From NCBI GenBank assembly GCA_019279435.1, contig JAAALK010000285.1, positions 69,660,157 to 69,724,156 of the forward strand: a DNA stretch of 64,000 bases, written 5' to 3'. Both the position numbers and the translations under genes were made by a program. Below the pieces are notes generated by a model, which did not search any database, was not told the DNA's origin, and was given only the letters and a program-made list of their open reading frames with translations. This document shows, in pieces, positions 22,887-33,946 of the stretch (its first letter is position 1; each line of letters begins with the position of its first letter). The DNA is from Zizania palustris (taxonomy: Eukaryota > Streptophyta > Magnoliopsida > Poales > Poaceae).

Positions 22887-24741
22887 TGAGGAGCCATGCT
22901 GAATAGCGTGGGCCTCATGGCTCCAGATGTGATGAGTCATTGTCAAAGATAGTCAAAGAGGACAGAAGAAGAAAGGAGATCTGTTGTTTCATGGGCCGCG
23001 TGTGACTCAGGTACACGGGCAGCAAGCGACTGTCGGGCAGAGGAGGGTGCGAAGTCGGGCTGGCCCAATCTGGGTACATGGGCCAGAAGCAGCAGAAGAC
23101 CCACTGGGCTATTGACCAGGACTGACTCTGGTACACGGGCGGTGAGCGATTGCCGGGCTGAGAGAGTTGCGGAGTCGGGCCGGCCCAATCCGGGTACCTG
23201 GTGCAAAGCCGTAGTTGCCACGAAAACTTAGCTTCCGGATATGTCATCTGTATCTCTAGGCCCACAGTCAGTCAGTCGTGTCTGTAAAAATACCTAAGGG
23301 CAGTAGAGTCTTTTCCTTTATTCCTGTGTCTGTAAAAAACCCTAAGGGGCTGGTGGAATATTCCTAGTGTTGGGCAGCCTATAAATAGGACCCCAATCCG
23401 GAGGGTTAGGTCACCCTTTTGGCTGAAATCAATTCATACTCCTTTGGGTCATTTTGTCTCTTTCTCTCTCACTCTTGTTGTGCGGTGCCAGGAATTTATT
23501 CATTGCATTTTTCCTTGCATTTACTCCTTCTCAGTAAGATTCCATCTCCTGTTCATGTGTGGATGTGTGCATTATTCTCTCGGAATAAGAACCTTCCGTT
23601 TGGTGTGTTTTTGGTGATTTTATTCCTGGTTTTGAGGGCTTCGGTTGCTTCGGTTGCGTGTGTTCTTCACGCAAGTAGTACTAGTTCTTGCTGTTGCAAG
23701 TAGTACTACTACACTGTTGCAACAGTACACTAGTACCAGCTTTTTGTTTTTCTGCACAGCTTTTTAATCGAAGTTGACAGGGCTGAGTACCTTTTTGACT
23801 GTTTTCTGGCAAAGCCACCCTCTCTGTTCGAAGCCCCTCAGCTCCATGAGGCAGGCTTTGATCTGATATACTTGAAGGCTTTGTTTGAACTTCGAACTTC
23901 GTTTTGTGTCCTGAATTGCTAGCTTCGAAGTACTTTTTGAACTGACAGCGTCTCATACTTCGAACGTGTGTGCGAATGTTCTCCGACTCGAGCTCTTCGA
24001 AGTCCATACTTCGATAGGTTTCGAAGTTGGCTTCGAAGCTTGTCCTTCTGTTAGACTTCACTCAGTGTTTGCTTCCATCCTCGATGTGTTTGTTCGAAGG
24101 TAGAGTGTAGGCTTTGTTTTGGTTCTCTGTCGCGTGTCAGCCTTCGCTTCTCCTTCGAAGGTAGTCTTTGTGTGTGACGTGTTCGAAGGTCTGTTCGAAG
24201 GTTGTGCTTCGAAGTATACTGTTCGAAGCAAGCTTCGATACACGCACACTTCGCTACGAACCATACTTCGCACTCTGTAACACACGAGCTAGGCTAGACC
24301 AAACAAACCTTCGGCATGTCAACTTCAACCTTCGCTCAACCTCGACAGGCCTCGACTTTCGAAGCAGGCTTCAGCCTAGCGAAGCAGGCTTCGACACTGT
24401 AAAGCAGGCTTCGACCAGCGAAGCAGGCTTCGCCAAGTTTCGAACAGGAGACAGATTTTGAACGGTAACTTCTCATTTCACCCCTTGTGCATTTATTACT
24501 GAGAAGCTTATCTTGCCTTGTCTTTTGTATACTGTTTATCTGTCTATTAGCACTGCATTGGCATTTCTCTGTTTTTCAACAGTTGCTTCTAGACTAGATA
24601 TCTTTAGACTTAGGCGATCTGTTCTTTCTGTGTTGTTTAGTCTTTAGAGGTGCGTTGGGTATTGGGAGCAGGCCATTGATTCGAAAGAATTTTTTAGGCG
24701 CCCATTCACCCCCCCCTCTGGTCGCTACTTTTGGTCCTACA
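22887..24741 (+). repeat. Element E 5' LTR
   Basis: 1855 bp. Two GTACACGGGC...GGGTAC units lie near 23008-23078 and 23130-23200, and the TATA box CCTATAAATAGG at about 23379-23390. A palindrome block with about fifteen TTCGAA sites spans 23820-24440, followed by four AAGCAGGCTTC units at about 24360-24432. Relative to the 3' LTR it lacks 74 bp between GCCG repeats at 23208. Confidence 0.93.
23820..24440. repeat. TTCGAA palindrome cluster in E 5' LTR
   Basis: About fifteen copies of TTCGAA, often within CTTCGAAG or GTTCGAAGG, in roughly 620 bp, where about 0.15 are expected by chance in random sequence. Spacing is irregular. The same cluster recurs in the 3' LTR (about 33005-33600) and, denser still, in solo LTR S (about 34965-35575). 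Confidence 0.88.
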
Positions 24742-24743
24742 AG

Positions 24744-24755
24744 TGGTATCAAAGC
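24744..24755 (+). promoter_or_regulatory. Element E primer binding site, one mismatch
   Basis: TGGTATCAAAGC, one G to A change from the iMet complement TGGTATCAGAGC. Confidence 0.88.
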
Positions 24756-24807
24756 ATGGTTAGGGTTTTTTCCATACCTTAACCGGTTCTAAACCCCAGT
24801 AGTGACC

Positions 24808-27558
24808 ATGACGTCTCCTGGCAAGGTCCCGTCCTTGGAAGCCTATGGCTATAACTATTGGACGACTCGCATGCGAGCCTATCTCATGAGCCAGGGTTCG
24901 GACATTTGGGACATTTGCGTTCACACCACGTTTGTCATATTGCCAGTCGCTGAGCATGGTACTGCAGGTATCATTGCTCAGCATCTGAGCAATAGTAAGG
25001 CTGTGAACATTCTTTTCTCTGGATTAGGTCTCACTGAGTTTGAGCGTGTGAGCCATCTCTCCACTGGGAGAGAGATCTGGGCTACCCTCAAGGCACACCA
25101 TGAGGGAACAGCTCAGGTCAAGGCTCGGCTCTATCAGACCTACCTGCGTGAATATGAAAATTTCACACAGAAGCCGGGTGAATCTGTTGAAGCTCTGTTT
25201 GGTCACTTTCAATCGATCATTAACAAGCTTCGGGACAACAAGGCTGAGGGTGCTCAGTTAGTCTCAGATCACGACCAGGCGCTCAAGGTTATCCATACCT
25301 TGGACCCAAAGATCTGGGAGATCAAGGTATCCTCTATCATTGAGAGCACTTCTTACGATACCTTGACCATTTCTGAGTTGTTTAGCAAGCTGAAGGCCAC
25401 TGAGGTAGATATCCAGCTAAGATCAAATCTCACTGGTTCTGGATCAAAATCCCTGGCCCTTGTCACACCTTTTGTTGATCCCTCTGCTATGAGTTGTGCT
25501 GGGTTCTCCTTGATGTCTATCACTGAGGATCAGCTTGAGTCTTTGGGAGATGATGATTTGTGTCTTTTTAACAACCGGGTGCGTCATGTCTATGACAAGA
25601 GAATGTTCAAAAGACACGGCACAAAATCTAGATGCTTTGAGTGTGGTGATCCAGGACACTTCATCGCCGACTGCCCCAAGCGCAATGGACACAAGAAGGG
25701 CACTGGTGGCAGCTTCCACGACTCCGGCAAGCACGAGAGCTCATCCTTCAACAAGGGCAAGCCGAAGACCAGATTCTTCAAGAAGGCCCTGAAGGATTAC
25801 CGGCGAGAGAACAAGAAGCGCGACAAGGCCTTCTTCGCCGAGATGGAGAAGAGCTACTCCAAGCGGTCCACGTCTTCTTCCTCTTCATCGAGCTCAAGCG
25901 ATGAGGAGATCACCATCAGGAAGGGGAAGGACAAGGACGATCCGGCGGGCCTCTGCTTCATGGCCTTCGGAGACAAGCCGAAGAGCCGCTCACACCAGCG
26001 CCGAAGATCGCGCAAGAGCTTCTGCTCAATGGCTCTTGGGGATAGGGAAGAAAAAAGCTCCTCCAATGACTCCGACGACGACGACAACAAGGTATCATCC
26101 TATGAACGAGAAATTGTTGATTTACTTGAGAGCAATCGTCAGGAGATAAAGTATCGGGAAAAACTGCTTAGGGGGGCCAAAAAGAGGATAGATGAGTTAG
26201 AGAGTGAGCTTGCCGTAGCCAACGGTAGAATTGAGAGTCTATCTTCTTCCCCTTGCTTGGGTGATAGCAGTGAGTGCCCGAAGTGTGAGGTGCTTCTGTG
26301 TGACCTGTCGACTCTGAAGTCCAGGTACATAGAAAGGGTTGATGAGAGGGACGCTTTGGTCACTGAGCTTGAAAGCGCTCAGCTGGAGCTGAAAGATGGT
26401 CAAGCCACTATCGTCGCACCCTGTGTTCATTGCCCATCTCATCTAGCTGCCTTAGCTGAGCTGAAATCCAAGGGCGATTAGCATTTGGGTGATTTGGAGA
26501 GGTTGAGAGCTGAGCTTGCGCAGACTAGGCTAGAACTTGAGACACTGTCAGTTCCACCCACTGTCTGTGAGAACTGTCTGTCTCTTAGACTTGAGTTGAT
26601 TAAGCTAAAAGCCGAGAAGTCTGTCCAGATAGATAGCGAGTGTGAGACCTGCTTGTCTCAGGTGGAGGTACTAGCTTCCTTGAGAGAGGAGCTAGCTGAT
26701 TCTCAGAATGAGAACTTTTATCTCCGTTCTATCCTGAGTTGGATCAGTGCTAGAGAGCCACAGCTCGGCATGATGATCCAACAGTTCAAGAGGCAGGATG
26801 GGTTTGGGGTAGGTTACACCTACACCAAGGCTGACTTTGAGAGTGCCATTAGCTGGGCAGTGGAGTGGAGTATAATGACTCCAGAGCAGAGGTATCCCAA
26901 GACTCACTCCACTGAGTCTTCCCAGGCTTGTCAGCCCAAGGATGGAGTAATTCATGAACCACCCAAAGCTCCACCCAAGAAGTCTATCTGGGTTCCAAAA
27001 CCTAAACATCTCCACTCTTCTCTAGACTCTCTTCCTGGACCTTCTCAACGCAAGAAGACTACACCTAACACCACCAAGCCCATACATCCCAAGCCTCAAC
27101 CACACCCCAAGAAGCCCACCTATCATTGTGAGTACTGTCAGAGAGACGGGCATCTTGTGGAGTTTTGCTTCAGGAGGAAGCGGGTTGAGAGAGCAGAGAG
27201 AGCTCGTGGTGATCAGGAGCAGTTCTACCAGCAGGGTGGTAGACTGCGTGTTCCTCGACGTGGGGAGAGGCTGGAGGCCAGGCCGCGTCGTGTAGGTGGT
27301 GGTAGAGGAGACGGCTTTCTTGCCAGTGCTCCAGTTAGTGGTGTCCGTTCCGGCAGAGCTCCAGGTCGTTTTGGCTACGGTCCTGGACCTCGTGGCCACA
27401 GGTTTAGGCAGAACCGAGGACCGCGCTTTGAGTCGCGTTTTGGTCCAAACTCTCATGATGATTTCTGCTTTCTGTCTTTTGAGCAGATGGCTCGACACTG
27501 GTTTAGCTCTTTTGCTAAACCTGGTGACGGACCATTTGCTCCCACTTATAGCCACTGA
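24808..27558 (+). pseudogene. Element E gag (one in-frame stop)
   Basis: The start ATG at 24808 shares its context with B and C. The frame is open to TGA 27556-27558 apart from TAG at 26479-26481 (GAG in B), about 917 codons. Domains: copia gag domain (residues about 10-250); zinc knuckle CFECGDPGHFIADC (residues 276-289); a serine/acidic run near 25870; coiled-coil sequence about 26090-26700; a second CX2CX4HX4C motif from residue 774 (nt 27127); and a Gly/Arg-rich tail with FRSGRAP-like repeats. Gag assembles the particle and packages RNA; the Arg-rich tail may bind RNA, which is inference. The pol frame opens at the gag stop. Confidence 0.9.
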
Positions 27559-28640
27559 TTGTGCAGGATCGGGGACTGGAGGACGTTTGGATCATGGACT
27601 CAGGATGTTCTCACCACATGACGGGACATCGCAGATGGTTCTCTAGTCTCACTCCCCCGAGCTCCAAAGAGTACATCACGTTCGGGAACAGCGGTCAAGG
27701 GAAGGTAAGTGTCATAGGCTCTATTCGCATTTCAGATCATTTCTCTTTGAAGAATGTTGCTTTGGTTAAGAATTTGAACTTCAATCTGATTTCTGTTTCA
27801 CAACTTCTTGAGGATGGTTTGGAAGTGCGTTTTAAGAAGGGCAATTCTTTTGTATTTGATTCTAGAGGGTCTTTGATTTGCCAGGTTTTACCATTCGGTA
27901 AAGTTTTTCGAATTGACTTCTCTAGTTCTTTTGGCCCTTCTCGCTGTTTGATTGCTGGATCCTCCTCTGAGCTCTGGAAGTGGCATAGGAGGTTAGGTCA
28001 TTTGAGTTTTGATCTTCTAGTCAGGTTGAGCTCTATGGACCTCATCCAAGGATTGCCCAAGCTTAAGATGGAGAAGGATCTAGTTTGTCATCCCTGTCGT
28101 CATGGGAAAATGGTTGCCGCTTCTCACTCACCTGTGACTCAGGTGATGACTTCATATCCGGGCGAGCTTTTACACTTGGACACTGTTGGTCCAGCTCGGG
28201 TACGTTCAGTCAGTGGGAAGTGGTACGCACTTGTCATTGTTTACGACTTTTCTCGATTCTCGTGGGTTTTCTTCTTGGAGTCTAAGGATGAAACTTTTTA
28301 GTTTGTCCATGACCTGATTCTGAAGCTGAAGAATGAGAACAATGGTCGGATGCGAGCAATTCGCTCCGATAACGGCTCTGAGTTCAAGAACTCTCAGTTC
28401 GTCAGCTTCTGTAGTGATCAGGGTCTGGACCATCAGTTTCCTCTCCTTATACTCCCCCAGAGAACGGTGTTGTGGAACGAAAGAACCGCACGCTAGTCGA
28501 GATGGCCAGGACGATGCTCGATGAGCACAGGACTCCTAGGCGTTTTTGGGCTGAAGCCATGAATACGGCTTGCTATTTGGCCAACCGCATTTTTCTTAGA
28601 GCTTACCTAGGTAAGACCTCATACGAGTTGCGATTTGGCA
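27552..28640 (+). pseudogene. Element E protease and integrase (broken)
   Basis: The frame opens right after TAG 27549-27551, overlapping the gag stop. The protease site is WIMDSGCSHHMTG. The integrase zinc domain HRRLGH...CHPCRHGK and the core with HLDTVGPARVR and IRSDNGSEFKNSQF-type sequence follow. TAG at 28299-28301 replaces a CAG found in B. Small indels near 28440 and 28640 shift the frame, the latter by an extra A in ACAAGCCC. Confidence 0.9.
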
Positions 28641-30736
28641 GACAAGCCCAAGATGAGTCACTTGCGAGCATTTGGCTACAAGTGCTTTGTGCTCAAGAAG
28701 GGAGGGCATTTGGACAAGTTTGAGTCTCGTTGCTGGGATGGTGTTTTTCTTGGTTATGCATTGCATTCTCGAGGCTTCCGTGTTTGGAACCTCGAATCCC
28801 AGCTGCTTGTCGAGACTTGTGAGGTTTCTTTTGATGAGTCCTTGCCTTCTTTGACTCCTTTTGAGCCTTCTGATGGTGAGCTCGGAGAGTCCATCTTCGA
28901 GGAAGATGAGGATACTCCAGCCACTAATGAGGGTGGGCCTTCTGCACCCACTGCAGAGCCCACACCTTCTGAGACTTCGACTAAGGATGAGGGCGGACCT
29001 CTGATCACTTCTTCCACTACGATCGAGCCCCCTCAGTCGAGTCCAGAGGTGCCAGCTGCTGACTCCGGTGAGGTGACTTCAGATTACCAGGGAACTCGAG
29101 CAGTTCAGCGTGACCATCCCTCAGAGTTCATCATAGGTGATTTGACTGAGAGAACTTTGCGTTCTTCTACCTCTCTTGCTGTGTTTGCTGAATCTGCTTT
29201 TGTTGCATCTTTTGAGCCCAGAGATGTTTCTCATGCTCTTTCTGATTCAAATTGGATTAATGCTATGCAAGAAGAGCTTGAGAATTTTGTCCGTAATCGG
29301 GTTTGGACATTAGTTGAGCCGCCACCAGGATGCAACCCCATAGGCACCAAGTGGGTGTTCAAGAACAAACAAGGTGAAGATGGGGTTGTGGTGCGCAACA
29401 AAGCTCGACTAGTTGCCCAGGGTTTTTGCCAAAAGGAAGGTATTGACTTTGAAGAAACCTTCGCTCCTGTTGCCCGTCTTGAGTCCATTCGTATTCTTCT
29501 AGCTTTTGTCGTTTCAAAGGGTTTTAAGCTTTTTCAAATGGATGTCAAGAGTGCTTTTCTGAACGGGTACATAGAAGAGGAGGTTTATGTTAGGCAACCC
29601 CCCGGTTTTGAGAACCCTAAGTTTCCTCGACATGTTTTTAAATTGCAAAAAGCTTTATACGGGTTAAAGCAAGCCCCTAGGGCTTGGTATGATCGGTTGA
29701 AGAAGTTTTTGTTGGGGAAGGGCTTTGTGATGGGTTCAGTGGATAAAACTCTCTTTCTACTCAGAGTTGCTTTAGATTTCTTAGTTGCTCAGATTTACGT
29801 GGACGATATTATTTTTGGCGGTACTACTGATTCTCTTGTGTCCAAGTTTTCTGAGCAGATGCACAGTGAGTTTGAGATGAGCGTCATGGGTGAGCTCAAG
29901 TATTTCCTAGGGCTCCAGATCAAGCAGACCAAGGACGACACCTTCATCCACCAAGGTAAGGACACTCGCGATATGCTTAAGAAATTTGACTTTGGTGGTG
30001 AATTGAAGCCGCAGATGACCCCGATGTGCACTTCTGGGGGTCTAGACAAGGATGAGAGTGGCGTCAAGGTCAACGAAAGGGAGTTTATAGGGATGATCGG
30101 TTCGCTGTTGTACTTGACGGCAACCAGACCGGACATTCAGTTCGCCGTGGGACTTTCCGTGCGTTTTCAGTCTTCACCACGCGCGTCTCACCGGCAGGCT
30201 GTCAAGCGCATCTTCAGGTGTCTCACTTATGCGCCCGATCTTGGTCTTTACTATTCAGCATCATCTTCTCTCGATTTATCTGGATTTTCGGATGCCGACT
30301 TTGGTGGGTGCCGGTTGGATCGCAAGTCGACTTCCGGTACTTGCCAGTTTCTTGGTTCTTCCCTTGTTTCTTGGTCCTCTCGAAATCAATCTGGAGTTGC
30401 TCTTTCGACCACAGAGGCTGAGTATGTAGCTGCTGCTCACAGTTGGTTTGGATGATTTCCACTCTACGAGATTTTGGGTTGTTCTTTCCTACCAGAGTTC
30501 CCTTGTTTTGCGACAGCACTAGTGCAATTAGTGTAGGGAAAAACCCATGTCTCCATTCAAAAACCAAACACATTGATGTGCGCTTTCACTTTCTGCGGGA
30601 TCAATATGAGAAAGGTGTCATTGACCTTGTTCATGTTGATACCCATCATCAGTTGGCTGATATTTTCACCAAACCCCTAGATCAGTCTACATTTGAGCGT
30701 TTACGACGGGATTTGGGTGTTGTGTATCCTTTTTAG
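28635..30736 (+). pseudogene. Element E integrase C-terminus, reverse transcriptase and RNase H
   Basis: A 606-codon frame to 30455 begins in the integrase C-terminus (KCFVLKKGGHLDKFESR), passes an acidic linker and enters RT with GTKWVFKNKQGEDGV, FQMDVKSAFLNGY and the catalytic YVDDIIFGG (about 29795-29821). RNase H has FSDADFGGCRLDRKSTSG and STTEAEYVAAA. A 10-bp deletion between GCTGCTGCT repeats near 30437, relative to B, shifts the frame; the C-terminus continues at 30443-30736 with SKTKHIDVRFHFLRDQYEKG and ends VVYPF. Confidence 0.92.
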
Positions 30737-31978
30737 GATAGTTTTGCGTCAGTTTTCTTTCTTCTTTACACTTTTCTTGAGTCTTTTTTGTGTGAGTTCA
30801 TATCTTGCATATTCACATATCACACTTTAGAGCTGCTTCTGTTATATGATTGAACTGCTTTACTTATTCTAGCTGGTACATGCTTTTGATTACTTGTCGA
30901 TGATCATGCTTTGCTTCAGTTCACTTGATATGTCTGATATCTGTCATATGCATGGCTTTTATGCTTTAAACTTGAAAAATGATCACCATTGCCTCTGGTA
31001 ACTAGCATGCGTAGGCTGACTGTTATTGCTATCTGTTACATGCCTTGTAGCTAGTTCCTGACTTAGAATTCCATGCCTCTTTATGCATAACTTCCAAAGA
31101 TCCATGTGGGTTTGCTTTGTCGCATTGCATTGTTCTGGACTGCGTACCATAGCACTTTGGTATGAACTGGGACAATGTAGTGTATGCCAAGACCAATGTC
31201 TTAAGCTTCTGATGGTCTAGTTCTGGCCTAGGCTTGACTTGGTCGGTCAGCATAAGGTTTGACACGCAAATAACCCCTGACATAAATGAAAAAGAGAAAA
31301 GAAAAAGCTTGAAAATTGAAATGATAACAAGTTTGCTGAAGCACTTTGTTTTGGACAATGCTTATCTTGGTAGATATCAGTTAGCTTTTGCATCTCATGC
31401 TTTACCTTGCTTGTTCACTGGAAAATGTGGTGATGCTTTTGTTTTGCAAAAACTGAAAAATGCGTGCTAATGACTTTCTTTAGATATCATCTGTTGCACT
31501 GATCATGCCATGTATCGTTAACAGTATGTCTTTTGCTGTATCTGTTAGATGTTGTAATTGCAGTCAATCATATCTAAGAAGCATGCTTTATTATATCCAC
31601 CTGCACTCCAGTTACATTCATTGCATATTTTTAGGGGGAGTTGCAGTTCAGGGGGAGTCTGTGTCTCTTTTGAGTGCTTGATGAGTTCACTTGTCAACAA
31701 GGGGGAGAAATTTTGGGATAAGAGTTCGAGGGGGAGTTTTTGTCTCACTTACTCTTTTTGATATCCTTGTTGATGTAGATCGCACTCATTCTGAGCTTTT
31801 ATGTTTTTGGTTAACCATAATGACCGCTCTTTGCTGTTGTTCGGCTTTTGGTCATTAGGGTTACACTTTTACCTTATTTTCTTCTTCTTTGTTTTCTTGT
31901 GTCTTTGTTTTCGTGTTTCCACATTTGCTCGCAGGTGCTGAAGAGCTGAAAAAGAGGAGTGTTCACAATGCACTCATC
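30737..31978 (+). other. Element E 3' non-coding region with repeated polypurine tracts
   Basis: 1.2 kb without ORFs, conserved with B and C. AGGGGGAG-type runs occur at 31633, 31650, 31699 and 31728, ahead of the terminal tract. Multiple purine tracts in this position are a known Sirevirus trait. Confidence 0.85.
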
Positions 31979-31989
31979 AAGGGGGAGAT
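31979..31989 (+). promoter_or_regulatory. Element E polypurine tract
   Basis: AAGGGGGAGAT directly before the 3' LTR start. Confidence 0.9.
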
Positions 31990-33897
31990 TGAGGAGCCAT
32001 GCTGAATAGCGTGGGCCTCATGGCTCCAGATGTGATGAGTCATTGTCAACGATAGTCAAAGAGGACAGAAGAAGAAAGGAGATCTGCTGTTTCATGGGCC
32101 GCGTGTGACTCAGGTACACGGGCAGCGAGCGACTGTCGGGCAGAGGAGGCTACGAAGTCGGGCTGGCCCAATCCGGGTACATGGGCCAGAAGCAGCAGAA
32201 GACCCACTGGGATGTTGACCAGGACTGACTCAGGTACACGGGCGGTGAGCGATTGCCGGGCAGAGAGAGTTGCGGAGTCGGGCCGGCCCAATCCGGGTAC
32301 CTGGTGCAATGCCGGTGGAGGCTTTGTCAGTTTCGGCGCAAAACTGACAACCGTCGATCTTGTATCCGACTGTCCAGAAGAGAAGCCGTAGTTGCCACGA
32401 AAACTTAGCTTCCGGATATGTCATCTGTATCTCTAGGCCCACAGTCAGTCAGTCGTGTCTATAAAAATACCTAAGGGCAGTAGAGTCTTTTCCTTTATTC
32501 TTGCGTCTGTAAAAAACCCTAAGGGGCAAGTGGAATATTCCTAGTGTTGGGCAGCATATAAATAGGACCCCAATCCCTAGGGTTAGGTCACCCTTTTGGG
32601 TGAAATCAATTCATACTCCTTTGGGTCATTTTGTCTCTTTCTCTCTCACTCTTGCTGTGCGCCGCCAGGAATTTATTCATTGCATTTTGCCTTGCATTTA
32701 CTACTTCTCAGTAAGATTCCATCTCTTGTACATGTGTGGATGTGTGCATTATTCTCTCGGAATCAGAACCTTCCGTTTGGTGTGTTTTTGGTGATTTTAT
32801 TCCTGGTTTTGAGGGCTTTGGTTGCTTCTGTTGCGTGTGTTCTTCACGCAAGTAGTACTAGTTCTTGCTGTTGCAAGTAGTACTACTACACTATTGCAAC
32901 AGTACACTAGTACCAGCTTTTTGTTTTTCTGCGCAGCTTTTTGATCGAAGTTGACAGGGCTGAGTACCTTTTTGACTGTTTTCTGGCGAAGCCACCCTCT
33001 CTGTTCGAAGCCCCTCAGCTCCGTGAGGCAGGCTTCAATCTAATATACTCGAAGGCTTTGTTTGAACTTCGAACTTCATTTTGTGTCCTGAATTGCTAGC
33101 TTCGAAGTACTTTTTGAACTGACAGCGTCTCATACTTCGAATGTCTGTGCGAAGGTACTCCGACTCGAGCTCTTCGAAGTCCATACTTTGACAGGTTTCG
33201 AAGTTGGCTTCGAAGCTTGTCCTTCTGTTAGACTTCGCTCAGTGTTTGCTTCCGTCCTCGATGTGTTTGTTCGAAGGTAGAGTGTAGGCTTCGTTTTGGT
33301 TCTCTGTCGCGTGTCAGCCTTCGCTTCTCCTTCGAAGGTAGTCTTTGTGTGTGACGTGTTCGAAGGTCTGTTCGAAGGTTGTGCTTCGAAGTATACTGTT
33401 CGAAGCAAGCTTCGATACACACACACTTCGCTACGAAGCATACTTCGCACTCTGTAACACACGAGCTAGGCTAGACCAAACAAACCTTCGGCACGTCAAC
33501 TTCAACCTTCGCTCAACCTCGACAGGCCTTGACTTCCAAAGCAGGCTTCGGCCCAGCGAAGCAGGCTTCGACCAGCGAAACAGGCTTCGCCAAGTTTCGA
33601 ACAGGAGGCAGATTTTGAACAGTAACTTCTCATTTCACTCCTTGTGCATTTATTACTGAGAAGATTATCTTGCCTTGTCTTTTGTATACTGTTTATCTGT
33701 CTATTAGCACTGCATTGGCATTTCTCTGTTTTTCAATAGTTGCTTCTAGGCTAGATATCTTTAGACTTAGGCGATCTGTTCTTTCTGTGCTGTTTAGTCT
33801 TTAGAGGTGCGCTGGGTATTGGGAGCAGGCCATTGATTCGAAAGAATTTTTTAGGCGCCCATTCACCCCCCCTCTGGTCGCTACTTTCGGTCCTACA
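31990..33897 (+). repeat. Element E 3' LTR
   Basis: 1908 bp, matching the 5' LTR with scattered changes. It has an altered TATA region (CATATAAATAGG, about 32567-32578), and three AAGCAGGCTTC-type units at about 33538-33592, where the 5' LTR has four. Confidence 0.93.
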
Positions 33898-33946
33898 CTC
33901 CCCTTTCCTTCCGGCTACCCCCTTTCCTTCCCTCGCCGCCGGCCGC
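33898..33946 (+). repeat. Element D 5' LTR, part 2 (between E and S)
   Basis: 49 bp matching about 44597-44645 of the 3' LTR, starting with TSD CTCCC and ending with TSD GCCGC (33942-33946). Confidence 0.88.

Larger units (their letters stand above)
22887..33897 (+). mobile_element. Element E: Sirevirus-like Ty1/copia retrotransposon with long LTRs
   Basis: 11,011 bp, plus strand. LTRs are 22887-24741 (1855 bp) and 31990-33897 (1908 bp), with TSD CTCCC at 22882-22886 and 33898-33902. The ends are TGAGGAGCC...GGTCCTACA. It carries gag, then pol in the -1 frame with PR-IN-RT-RNH. It is the same family as B by protein and 3' region, but each LTR has an extra ~1.1 kb of TTCGAA-rich sequence. Damage: TAG at 26479 and 28299, frameshifts near 28440 and 28640, and a 10-bp deletion at about 30437. 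Confidence 0.94.

Noticed and set aside
22625..22906. GC-rich ORF in the D LTR (also 44340-44711) as a gene
   Set aside because: Pro/Ser/Arg-rich translation of GC-rich LTR sequence with no conserved frame in G and no start or domain support.
23820..24440. TTCGAA cluster as canonical heat-shock elements
   Set aside because: Heat-shock elements need TTC and GAA separated by two bases; here they abut. Some units may match by chance, but the array does not fit the consensus.
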